Origin: an uncultured Tannerella sp.
GTDB taxonomy: Bacteria; Bacteroidota; Bacteroidia; Bacteroidales; Tannerellaceae
Assembly (NCBI GenBank): GCA_938036405.1
Contig: CALHPT010000005.1
Span: forward strand, 1 to 11,497
Length of the DNA: 11,497 nucleotides
Direction of reading: 5' to 3'
Shown piece by piece: positions 1 to 5,908 of this stretch (positions within the stretch are counted from its first letter, which is position 1; each line of letters starts with the position of its first letter). Below the pieces are notes generated by a model. That model made no database searches. It worked only from the letters and a program-made list of their open reading frames with translations, and was not told where the DNA came from. The position numbers were made by a program, and so were the translations under genes.

Positions 1-1054
1 CCAGCCGCTCCGTCATCTGTGTCGTAAGGGCGATCTCAGGCAACAGGTAGAGCGCTTGCCGACCGACGCGGAGGGTGTCGAGGATGAGGTGGAGGAAGAT
101 CTCCGTCTTGCCGGACGAGGGGGCGCCGTGGAGCAGGCAGACGGGGTGCGTATCGAAGGACGCGCCAATGGCTTCGTAAGCCGACTGTTGTGCCGACGTG
201 AGGGGGCGGGCGGGATGCGTGACGCGGTCCAGGAAGAGGGGTTGCGGCTCCACGGTGCGCTCCACGAGCGTCAGCACGCCACGGCGAACGAGGGCCGTAA
301 GCAGGGCGGCCGATGCGCCGCTCGTGGCCAGCAGTTCCTTACGGGAGACCTCCTGCCGACCGTCGGGCGAGAAGGGTTGGGCGGCGTCGAGGAAGTGGAG
401 CAGCAGTCGCTCCTGACTGGCCGCGCGGCGGAGGGTGTCAAAAAGCGGCCGCAGACTCTCCTCATCGGGGTAATCCGCAGCGAGGCGGACGAACGTCTCA
501 CGCCGTGGCGTGATGCCGGCCTTCACTTCCGCGTCCACATGCACAGCGCCCTCGGCCACCAACGTCGTGAGCGTAGGGAGCAGGTTGCGCACCCCCGCCC
601 GACGCTCTAATTCGGCCACGGTGGGCGGCTTGGGAAAGGTGGCCAACGCATCGAGCGCGGCCTGTGCCTTGGGCGAGAGAGGTGCCCCCTCTGCGTATCC
701 ATCAGACAGCGAAACGACCGTCTCACTGTCGGGTCTGAGCCCGGCAGGGACGGCCGCATTGTAGACTTCGCCCGGCGTACACAGGTAATACGACGCCATC
801 CAGTCCCAGAAGCGCAGCTGCACGGGTCGGACGACGGGCGTCTCGTCCGGAGCCACGAAGATGGGCTTGAGCGCGTAGCCCGCCGAGGGCGCACGGTGGT
901 GCACGTCACGCACAATGCCCGTATAGTAACGCCGCGCTCCGAAGGGCACCACCACACGCATGCCTACCTGTACCCGATCGACCATATCGTCGGGTACGAG
1001 GTAGGTGTACGCATCCGCCATAGGCAGCGGCAGGAGGACGTCGGCGTAAAGCAC
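1..1054 (-). CDS. priA: Primosomal protein N' (PriA replication-restart helicase), N-terminal part, cut by the window edge
   Basis: PriA is a superfamily 2 3'-5' DNA helicase that recognises stalled forks and reloads the replicative helicase. The visible 351 codons cover the N-terminal DNA-binding region, which begins YADVLLPLP and continues through VVVPFGARRYYTGIV and FWDWMASYYLCTPGEV, and the start of the helicase core. The Walker A motif GAPSSGKTE lies at residues 310-318 (lysine 316, bases 107-109) and is followed by LYLLPEIALT. The second half of the protein, including the zinc-binding cysteines, lies outside the window. I chose the GTG at 1054 because YADVLLPLP is part of the conserved PriA N-terminus. 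The ATG at 1021 would remove it. The GTG comes 2 bp after the stop of the upstream barrel gene, so translation is probably coupled. The family call is firm; the start is less so. Confidence 0.92.
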   Translation of the reverse strand, partial: MLYADVLLPLPMADAYTYLVPDDMVDRVQVGMRVVVPFGARRYYTGIVRDVHHRAPSAGYALKPIFVAPDETPVVRPVQLRFWDWMASYYLCTPGEVYNAAVPAGLRPDSETVVSLSDGYAEGAPLSPKAQAALDALATFPKPPTVAELERRAGVRNLLPTLTTLVAEGAVHVDAEVKAGITPRRETFVRLAADYPDEESLRPLFDTLRRAASQERLLLHFLDAAQPFSPDGRQEVSRKELLATSGASAALLTALVRRGVLTLVERTVEPQPLFLDRVTHPARPLTSAQQSAYEAIGASFDTHPVCLLHGAPSSGKTEIFLHLILDTLRVGRQALYLLPEIALTTQMTERL

Positions 1055-1056
1055 GA

Positions 1057-1716
1057 TCAGAACAGCACTGCTGCGGAGAACATCCACGTGTTCGACCGCA
1101 CGCCGTAGGCCGACGCAGCGTGGCGGATGCCGTAGGGATAGGCGCGATAGGACTCCGAAAGGCCTAAGTCGTACGTGAGGCTCAGCTGCACGCGGCGCAC
1201 GATGTCGATACCGCCCGTGAAGCTCCAACCGGTGGCCACGTCGCGCGCGGTGTAGACCGTTCCCGCATAATGATTCTTGTCGCCCGTGAGGCGGAGCGAG
1301 ACGTAGGGACCCGTCGCTAAGAAGGGCGCCACGCGGGGAACGGGGAAGCGATACTTCAGCGTCACAGGCATATCCAAGTAATCGTTACGGAAGTCATAAT
1401 CGTGGTTGTAACCCTCGCCGATGCCGCGCTGGCTGAAGAGCAGTGCGCCGTCGATATAGAGCCCAGGCACAGGCAGTCTAAACTCCGCCATCGGCCCGAC
1501 GTGCACACCGAGCACACGGTCGGCATCGATTCCATACTTCGAGTCGACGGAGGCCAGGTTAAGTCCCGCCTTGATACCGAAGCGTACGGGCGGCACGCGG
1601 CGGTATTGCGTTGTTGTCCGTCGGTGGTGTTGCTGCCGTGGGCGTCTGGTTTGCGCCTCGGCCATCATCGTCGTCAGCAGCAGCAAGGCTGCCAAAAGAA
1701 TGCTTGTCTTTTTCAT
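1057..1716 (-). CDS. Small outer-membrane beta-barrel protein (porin-family/OMP_b-brl-like), paralog of the 1805-2410 gene
   Basis: The predicted protein has 219 residues. It begins MKKTSILLAALLLL and continues to AEAQ, a signal peptide with a likely cleavage after residue 21 or 22. A short basic segment (TRRPRQQHHRRTTTQYRR) follows, then an 8-strand-like barrel: RFGIKAGLNLASV, GVHVGPMAEFRLP, GLYIDGALLFSQRG, YLDMPVTLKYRFP, VAPFLATGPYVSLRL, VQLSLTYDLGLSESY and a C-terminal WMFSAAVLF ending in an aromatic residue, as outer-membrane proteins do. The frame is open upstream to 1773, but that part has no signal peptide and reads through the hairpin, so the ATG at 1716 is preferred. It shares the strand order GLNLASV, GPYVS and LTYDLGL with the neighbouring gene, so the pair looks like a tandem duplication. 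The molecular role is unknown. It could be structural or could bind a surface ligand. Confidence 0.87.
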   Translation of the reverse strand: MKKTSILLAALLLLTTMMAEAQTRRPRQQHHRRTTTQYRRVPPVRFGIKAGLNLASVDSKYGIDADRVLGVHVGPMAEFRLPVPGLYIDGALLFSQRGIGEGYNHDYDFRNDYLDMPVTLKYRFPVPRVAPFLATGPYVSLRLTGDKNHYAGTVYTARDVATGWSFTGGIDIVRRVQLSLTYDLGLSESYRAYPYGIRHAASAYGVRSNTWMFSAAVLF

Positions 1717-1747
1717 CTTGTCTCTGTTATTAAATGTGTAAGCATAA

Positions 1748-1787
1748 AGCGGGGGAAGACCGTGACCTGCCACAGCCTTCCCCCGCT
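1748..1787 (-). terminator. Long hairpin between the two barrel genes (possible terminator or mRNA processing/attenuation structure)
   Basis: Bases 1748-1764 pair with 1771-1787 over 17 positions, with two G-T wobbles, around a 6-base loop (1765-1770). The outer 11 bp are perfect: AGCGGGGGAAG against CTTCCCCCGCT. In the minus direction only TTT follows the stem, and in the plus direction there is no T-tract, so it is not a classical intrinsic terminator. It may lower expression of the second barrel gene and priA relative to the first barrel gene, or protect the first transcript's 3' end. Confidence 0.6.
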
Positions 1788-1804
1788 GTAATTCGATTGA
1801 TTCG

Positions 1805-2410
1805 TTAGAAAAATACGGTGGCCGACAACATCCAGGTGTGTGGCTTACCGGAGTAAGAGTTCACGTTTCTCCGATCGAAAGCCTTGTAGTTGTCCGTCAA
1901 GCCGAGGCTATACGTCAGCCCCACCTGCACGGCTTCCATCACCTCAGCGCCGGCCGTGAAGTTCAGCCCCGCGGCGAAGCTCTGGGCCTCCACTTGCTTG
2001 ATCACCTGATCGGTGATGCCAGAGATGTCCCACGACTTATTGCTCGACACGCGGAACGAGGCGTAAGGCCCGGCGGCCACGAAAGGCGAGATCAGGGGCA
2101 GGCCAAACTTGAACTTGGCGTTCACCGGCACATCAATATAATCCGACCGCAGACTCTCGCCGCGCACTCCGAAGCCACGTTGGCTGTAGAGCACGGCACC
2201 GTCGATACCGAGGCCGAGTAGGGGGATGTTCCACTCCAGCGTGGGCCCGACGTGGAAGCCGGTGATGTTCTCCGCGTCCAGCACATGGCGACCGAACGAC
2301 ACCGAGGCGATGTTGACACCGCCCTTCACGCCGAAGCGACACTGCGCCTGAGCCGTCGTCACGGCGACGAGCATCACAGCCGCCGCCAGCATCCATTTCA
2401 TTCTTCTCAT
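1805..2410 (-). CDS. Small outer-membrane beta-barrel protein (porin-family/OMP_b-brl-like)
   Basis: The predicted protein has 201 residues. Its signal peptide is MRRMKWMLAAAVMLVAV followed by TTAQAQ, with likely cleavage at AQA-Q. Barrel strands follow: CRFGVKGGVNIASV, GFHVGPTLEWNIP, LGIDGAVLYSQRGFG, DYIDVPVNAKFKFG, ISPFVAAGPYASFRV, VQVGLTYSLGLTDNYKAF and a C-terminal HTWMLSATVFF with the terminal phenylalanine typical of barrels. The start at 2410 is supported by an AAGGAG at 2424-2419, 8 bases upstream; the in-frame ATG at 2401 has nothing comparable. It is the first gene of a minus-strand run with its paralog (1057-1716) and priA. Only an imperfect -7 match (CAGATTTG, 2537-2530) was seen upstream, with no convincing -33 box, so the promoter is unassigned. 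The ligand or function is unknown. Confidence 0.88.
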   Translation of the reverse strand: MRRMKWMLAAAVMLVAVTTAQAQCRFGVKGGVNIASVSFGRHVLDAENITGFHVGPTLEWNIPLLGLGIDGAVLYSQRGFGVRGESLRSDYIDVPVNAKFKFGLPLISPFVAAGPYASFRVSSNKSWDISGITDQVIKQVEAQSFAAGLNFTAGAEVMEAVQVGLTYSLGLTDNYKAFDRRNVNSYSGKPHTWMLSATVFF

Positions 2411-2604
2411 TTCTGTTTCTCCTTTTTGATATGGGGTTGTTACACGTTAAACTCTCCAATAAACAGCCGGGCGGCGGTAAATGTTCACGGAGGGGGGGAG
2501 GCGGCCCGTCGGTGTGTGTGGAGCCGTTGCAAATCTGCGACAGCCAGAAATAATGTATTTCGACGCCCCAAGAGTTAGGCGGTGTGAACGGCTGCCCCGT
2601 TTTT

Positions 2605-2973
2605 GACCGCGCAGCTAAGAATAGTGAGAAACGGGGCGCCTTTTTCACCGCGCACCCAAGAACCGTGAAAAACAGGCCGCCTTTTTCACCGCGCACCCAA
2701 GAACTGTAAAAAACGGGCCGCCGTTTTCACCGCGCACCCAAGAACTGTGAAAAACAGGCCGCATTTTTCACCGCGCACCCAAGAACTGTGAAAAACAGGC
2801 CGCCTTTTTCACCGCGCACCCAAGAACTGTGAAAAACGGGCCGCCTTTTTCACCGCGCAGCCCGGAACGGTGAAAAACAGGCCGCCTTTTTCACCGCGCA
2901 GCCCGGAACGGTGAAAAACAGGCCGCCTTTTTCGCCGCGCAGCCCGGAACAGTGCAAAACGTGGCGCCTTTTT
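2605..2973. repeat. Nine tandem copies of a 41-bp palindromic repeat
   Basis: Units begin at 2605, 2646, 2687, 2728, 2769, 2810, 2851, 2892 and 2933, an exact 41-bp step with no spacers. The core CACCGCGCA is nearly invariant. Copies at 2646-2810 carry CCCAAGAAC, copies at 2851-2933 carry GCCCGGAAC, and the first copy is divergent, so the array seems to have grown by duplication of adjacent units. Across each unit boundary a hairpin can form: left arm GTGAAAA, an AC bulge, then AGG, a CCG loop, and the right arm CC plus TTTTTCAC. The same arms can also pair within a unit around a 16-base loop. The array lies between divergent genes and is not coding. Confidence 0.95.
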
Positions 2974-2977
2974 GACC

Positions 2978-3103
2978 CCGACGGGGTGTTGGACTACAAA
3001 AGACGGCCCGTTTTGGGCACCGACGGGGTGTTGGCCTATAAAAGGCGGCCCGTTTTGGGGGCCGACGGGGTGTTGGCCTATAAAAGGCGGTGCGTTTGGG
3101 CGG
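2978..3103. repeat. Three tandem copies of a 42-bp repeat next to the 41-bp array
   Basis: Units begin at 2978, 3020 and 3062, a 42-bp step. Each contains CCGACGGGGTGTTGG followed by a CTATAAAAGGCGG-like segment, and the first two also carry CCCGTTTT. The first unit adjoins a perfect hairpin ACCCC-GAC-GGGGT (2975-2987). The segments TTTT...AAAAGGCGG resemble the arms of the 41-bp unit, so this may be a diverged relative with one added base. Because 42 is divisible by three, long open frames appear in both strands as 14-residue repeats; I take these as artefacts. Confidence 0.9.
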
Positions 3104-3205
3104 CACGCAGAGGAGATAGGATTAGGCCATTAGGGATACGTGGGGTGTATGCCGTTGTACCCCTACAAGCGCCGCCTCCCCCGGCTCTCATCCTGTGAAT
3201 CGCTC

Positions 3206-3213
3206 TACTTTTG
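3206..3213 (+). promoter_or_regulatory. Bacteroidetes-type -7 element (TACTTTTG) of the acyl-CoA ligase gene
   Basis: TACTTTTG is a full match to the TAnnTTTG consensus of the Bacteroidetes primary sigma factor. It lies about 30 bases before the ATG at 3244, giving a leader of roughly 25 bases. No TTG/TTTG -33 box was found at the usual distance, so the call rests on the -7 element and its position. Confidence 0.5.
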
Positions 3214-3243
3214 TCGTCCGTAAAGAACAATACAGCAAGACTT

Positions 3244-4896
3244 ATGAACAATCAGGATCGCTTCTTAGGGCTTATCGAAGACAGTCTCAAGGCCCACTGG
3301 GAATTTCCCGCACTCACCGACCATCAGGGCGTGACCTATTATTACAAGGACATGGCCGCTGAGATGGCGCGTCTACACCTCCTGCTCGAACATGCCGGAG
3401 TGCGTAAGGGCGACCGCGTGGCCCTCATCGGACGCAACTCTGCACGCTGGGTCATCGCCTTTTTCGGCATCCTTACCTACGGCGCCGTGGCCACGCCCAT
3501 CCTTCACGACTTCCATCCCGAAAACGTACACCATATCGTCTGCCACTCCGAGTCTAAAGTCCTTCTGGCCGCTTCCTCGAGCTGGGAGAAGCTCTCGGCC
3601 GACGCTATGCCTGACCTCACCGCCGCCCTCCTGCTGGAGGACTGGAGCCTGGCCCTCTGTCGACATCCGGGCGTAGACCGCCTGCGCGAACGGCTCGAGA
3701 CGACCTTCTCCGAGCGTTACCCTCGCTTCACGGCCGAAAGCCTGCACGTGCACATCGAACAGCCCGACGAGATGGCCATCCTCAACTACACCTCCGGCAC
3801 CACGGGATACTCCAAAGGCGTCATGCTGCCCTACCGCAGCCTATGGAGCAACACGCGCTTCGCGGCCGATCATCTGCCCTTCCTAAAGGCCGGCGACCAC
3901 TTCGTCTGCATGCTCCCCATGGCCCATATGTATGGCCTGGCCTTCGAAATCATGAACGGCATCAACAAGGGCTGCCACATCCACTTCCTGCCGCGCGTGC
4001 CCAACCCTAAGGTGGTCATTGACACCTTTACCTCCGTTCGCCCGCGCCTCATCATCGCCGTGCCCCTGATCATCGAAAAGATCGTCCGCACACGCATCTT
4101 CCCGCAGATCAATAAGCCCAGGACACGCTTCTTGCGCAGCCTGCCCGGCATCGGTCACCTCATCGACCGACGCATCTGCAAAGCCCTCAGCGCGGCCTTC
4201 GGTAGCGACTTCTCCGAGATTGTCATCGGTGGTGCGGCCATCAATAAGGAGGTGGAACAGTTCCTGCACCGCATCGGCTTCCGCTACACCGTAGGCTACG
4301 GCATGACCGAGTGCGGCCCGCTCATCTCTTATGAATATTGGAAGACGTACCGCCCCGGCTCTGTCGGCCGTGCGGTCGACCGTATGGAGGTACGCATCGA
4401 CTCGCCCGATCCGGAGAACACCGCCGGCGAGATCCAGGTGCGCAGCATGAACGTCATGCTCGGTTACTACAAGAACCCGGACGCAACGGCCGCCGCCATG
4501 ACGCCCGACGGATGGCTCAAGACGGGCGACCTGGGCGTGATCGACCGCGACGGATTCATCTTCATCCGCGGCCGCAGCAAGACGATGATCCTTAGCTCTA
4601 ACGGTCAGAACATCTACCCCGAAGAGATCGAGAGTATCCTCAGCACCTTGCCCTACGTCACCGAGTCACTCATCGTGCAACGCCCCGAGGGGCTCGTCGC
4701 CCTCATCCTTCCCGACCGCGACCGCGCCGAGAAGGACGGCCTCGACGCCGCCGCCCTCCAGGCCACCATGACCGACAACCTGCGTCAGCTCAACAGTCGC
4801 ATCCCCAAGTACTGCAACGTCTCCGCCGTCGAGCTCCGCGATGAGCCTTTCGAGAAGACGCCCAAGCAGAGCATCAAGCGCTTCTTGTATAGCTGA
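3244..4896 (+). CDS. AMP-forming fatty acyl-CoA synthetase (long-chain fatty acid-CoA ligase family)
   Basis: This enzyme class activates a fatty acid with ATP to an acyl-adenylate and transfers it to CoA, a cytoplasmic or membrane-peripheral step that feeds lipid synthesis or degradation. The 550-residue protein has the family motifs in order: the phosphate-binding loop LNYTSGTTGYSKG (180-192), GYGMTECGP (351-359), DGWLKTGDLG (422-431), the hinge IRGRSK (441-446) and NGQNIYPEEIES (453-464). The C-terminal catalytic-lysine motif reads EKTPKQSIKR instead of the usual PKTxxGKxxR, with K541 or K545 as candidates. The ATG at 3244 is preferred over the TTG at 3211, which lies inside the -7 promoter element. 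It appears monocistronic, with a hairpin 18 bases after the stop. It could also load an acyl group onto a carrier protein. The family is certain; the chain length is not visible. Confidence 0.93.
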   Translation: MNNQDRFLGLIEDSLKAHWEFPALTDHQGVTYYYKDMAAEMARLHLLLEHAGVRKGDRVALIGRNSARWVIAFFGILTYGAVATPILHDFHPENVHHIVCHSESKVLLAASSSWEKLSADAMPDLTAALLLEDWSLALCRHPGVDRLRERLETTFSERYPRFTAESLHVHIEQPDEMAILNYTSGTTGYSKGVMLPYRSLWSNTRFAADHLPFLKAGDHFVCMLPMAHMYGLAFEIMNGINKGCHIHFLPRVPNPKVVIDTFTSVRPRLIIAVPLIIEKIVRTRIFPQINKPRTRFLRSLPGIGHLIDRRICKALSAAFGSDFSEIVIGGAAINKEVEQFLHRIGFRYTVGYGMTECGPLISYEYWKTYRPGSVGRAVDRMEVRIDSPDPENTAGEIQVRSMNVMLGYYKNPDATAAAMTPDGWLKTGDLGVIDRDGFIFIRGRSKTMILSSNGQNIYPEEIESILSTLPYVTESLIVQRPEGLVALILPDRDRAEKDGLDAAALQATMTDNLRQLNSRIPKYCNVSAVELRDEPFEKTPKQSIKRFLYS

Positions 4897-4914
4897 AAGA
4901 GCGGAATATCAATC

Positions 4915-4937
4915 GGGCGGACGCAATCGGTCCGCCC
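4915..4937 (+). terminator. Hairpin after the acyl-CoA ligase gene, probable terminator
   Basis: GGGCGGAC (4915-4922) pairs perfectly with GTCCGCCC (4930-4937) around a 7-base loop. It is followed by TTACTTAC, a weak T-tract. It sits between the ligase stop and the next gene, so partial termination is plausible. Confidence 0.55.
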
Positions 4938-4965
4938 TTACTTACACCTACTCTCCTTGACGCTT

Positions 4966-5576
4966 ATGGACGCATTGAACTTCTTCACCACCCTTCGCTT
5001 GGGTTGGTTCAACGCCTGGATGCCCGCTTGGAGCATGGTGTTGATCCAGTTTGTGTTTATGGCCCTGCACAGAGAGGGTGGGCGCCGCGCCGTCGACACC
5101 TCATGGTACACCCCCACCGACCGTCGCAATGCCGCCATCAGTGGTTACCTGCAAATCGCCCTGCTCATCCTCTCCATCTTCGTCCCTCTCAAGAGCGGTG
5201 CTTGGTTTGCCTTCGGTGCCGTCGTGTTCGGCCTCTCGTTCGTCGTCTTTATCGCCGCCTTCTTGGCTTATGGCCTGACGCCGCAGGGGAAGACCGTCAC
5301 GAGCGGCGTCTATCGCCTCTCCCGCAACCCCATGTACTTCGCCTTCTTCGTCGGCATGATCGGCACCTGCATCCCTCCGCCTCCCTCTGGCTGCTGCTCG
5401 TGAACATCCCATTCATGGTCTACACCCACCTCATCGTCCTCGGCGAAGAGCGCTATTGCGAAGCCACCTACGGCGACGAATACCGCACCTACAAAGCCCG
5501 TACACCGCGCTATTTCCTCTTGTGTGACGGATCGGGAGGAGAGCAAGTGCCGTTTTCGACACGCGCCCCTCGCTGA
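4966..5576 (+). pseudogene. ICMT/PEMT-family membrane methyltransferase gene, interrupted by a one-base frameshift
   Basis: Proteins of this family are small SAM-dependent methyltransferases with several membrane helices (isoprenylcysteine carboxyl or phospholipid methylation; in bacteria the substrate is usually unknown). The first frame, from the ATG at 4966, has hydrophobic segments (WMPAWSMVLIQFVFMAL, YLQIALLILSIFVPL, FAFGAVVFGLSFVVFIAAF) and the conserved SGVYRLSRNPMYFAFFVGMIGTC. It then goes out of frame near 5372-5376 and would stop at 5401-5403. The family C-terminus continues one frame over: LWLLLVNIPFMVYTHLIVLG, then EERYCEATYGDEYRTYKART and PRYFLL. The join fits loss of one base just after TGCATC. 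Both halves look conserved, so this is either a recent mutation or a sequence error. The intact protein would have about 203 residues. The tail after PRYFLL is not typical of the family. Confidence 0.8.
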
Positions 5577-5589
5577 TGCCACAAAAAAG

Positions 5590-5640
5590 AAGTGTCCGAC
5601 CCACCCGCATAGGGGCAGTCGGACACTTTCGTTTCTATCT
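5590..5640 (+). terminator. Strong intrinsic terminator after the methyltransferase gene, possibly bidirectional
   Basis: AAGTGTCCGAC (5590-5600) pairs perfectly with GTCGGACACTT (5618-5628); the loop holds a second small pairing CCC...GGG. The plus strand continues TTTCGTTTCT. The preceding ACAAAAAAG gives a T-tract on the minus strand, so it could act both ways. It starts 14 bases after the stop at 5576. Confidence 0.85.
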
Positions 5641-5790
5641 CCGCCCGCCGTCAGCGGTGGGATATTTAGTGCACCTTTGCTTCATGTTAAACCAAGACAC
5701 ATTTTCAAGTTTCTTTTCTCATTAAATACGGAGATCCATGAAGCAAGTCTCAAACAACGACTACTTCCTCGGTGAAAAATCCGGGATGTT

Positions 5791-5894
5791 GGCGAGCCGC
5801 TCGCCAGAGCCAAACCTATCCATTTGGAGCCGGCGAGTTGCTCGCCAGAGCCGAACCTGTCAATTTGGAGCCGGTGAGTCGCTCGCTAGGAGCC
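5791..5894. repeat. Two and a half copies of a second 41-bp repeat, each with a small hairpin
   Basis: Units start at 5791, 5832 and 5873, an exact 41-bp step; the third copy is partial. Each unit starts with a 6-bp hairpin on a 3-base loop: GGCGAG-CCG-CTCGCC, GGCGAG-TTG-CTCGCC and GGTGAG-TCG-CTCGCT. The last keeps pairing through G-T wobbles. A second weaker pairing per unit is CCAAA...TTTGG or CCGAA...TTTGG. The sequence is unrelated to the 2605-2973 array although the period is the same. It lies directly before the likely start of the lamin-tail protein. Confidence 0.9.
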
Positions 5895-5908
5895 TCCGCG
5901 TCCAACGC

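Larger units (their letters stand above)
2411..3243. other. Gene-free divergent intergenic region carrying two palindromic repeat arrays
   Basis: These 833 bases separate the minus-strand barrel/priA run from the plus-strand acyl-CoA ligase. They hold the 5' leader and Shine-Dalgarno of the barrel gene (to about 2430), a 41-bp array (2605-2973), a 42-bp array (2978-3103) and the ligase promoter (3206-3213). Open frames across the arrays are repeats read through, not genes: the 41-bp unit changes frame at every copy. Nothing else was recognised in 2430-2604 or 3104-3205. Confidence 0.8.

Noticed and set aside
56..610. 184-codon plus-strand frame opposite priA
   Set aside because: The antisense frame carries clear PriA motifs including Walker A; this is a high-GC shadow.
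2133..2696. 187-codon minus-strand frame upstream of and overlapping the first barrel gene
   Set aside because: It is out of frame with the signal-peptide-bearing barrel gene and begins in the repeats; its composition is that of a shadow frame.
2605..2973. CRISPR-like array
   Set aside because: Repeats are directly tandem with no unique spacers, and no cas genes are present.
2891..3198. Small open frames on both strands made of 14-residue repeats
   Set aside because: They are the 42-bp repeat read in a frame that 42 preserves; no start signal, no domain, and both strands look equally open.
3211..3243. TTG start for the acyl-CoA ligase
   Set aside because: It lies inside the perfect -7 element TACTTTTG; the ATG at 3244 fits the family.
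5372..5376. Programmed ribosomal frameshift in the membrane methyltransferase gene
   Set aside because: No slippery heptamer or clear downstream stimulatory structure; a simple one-base loss explains it.
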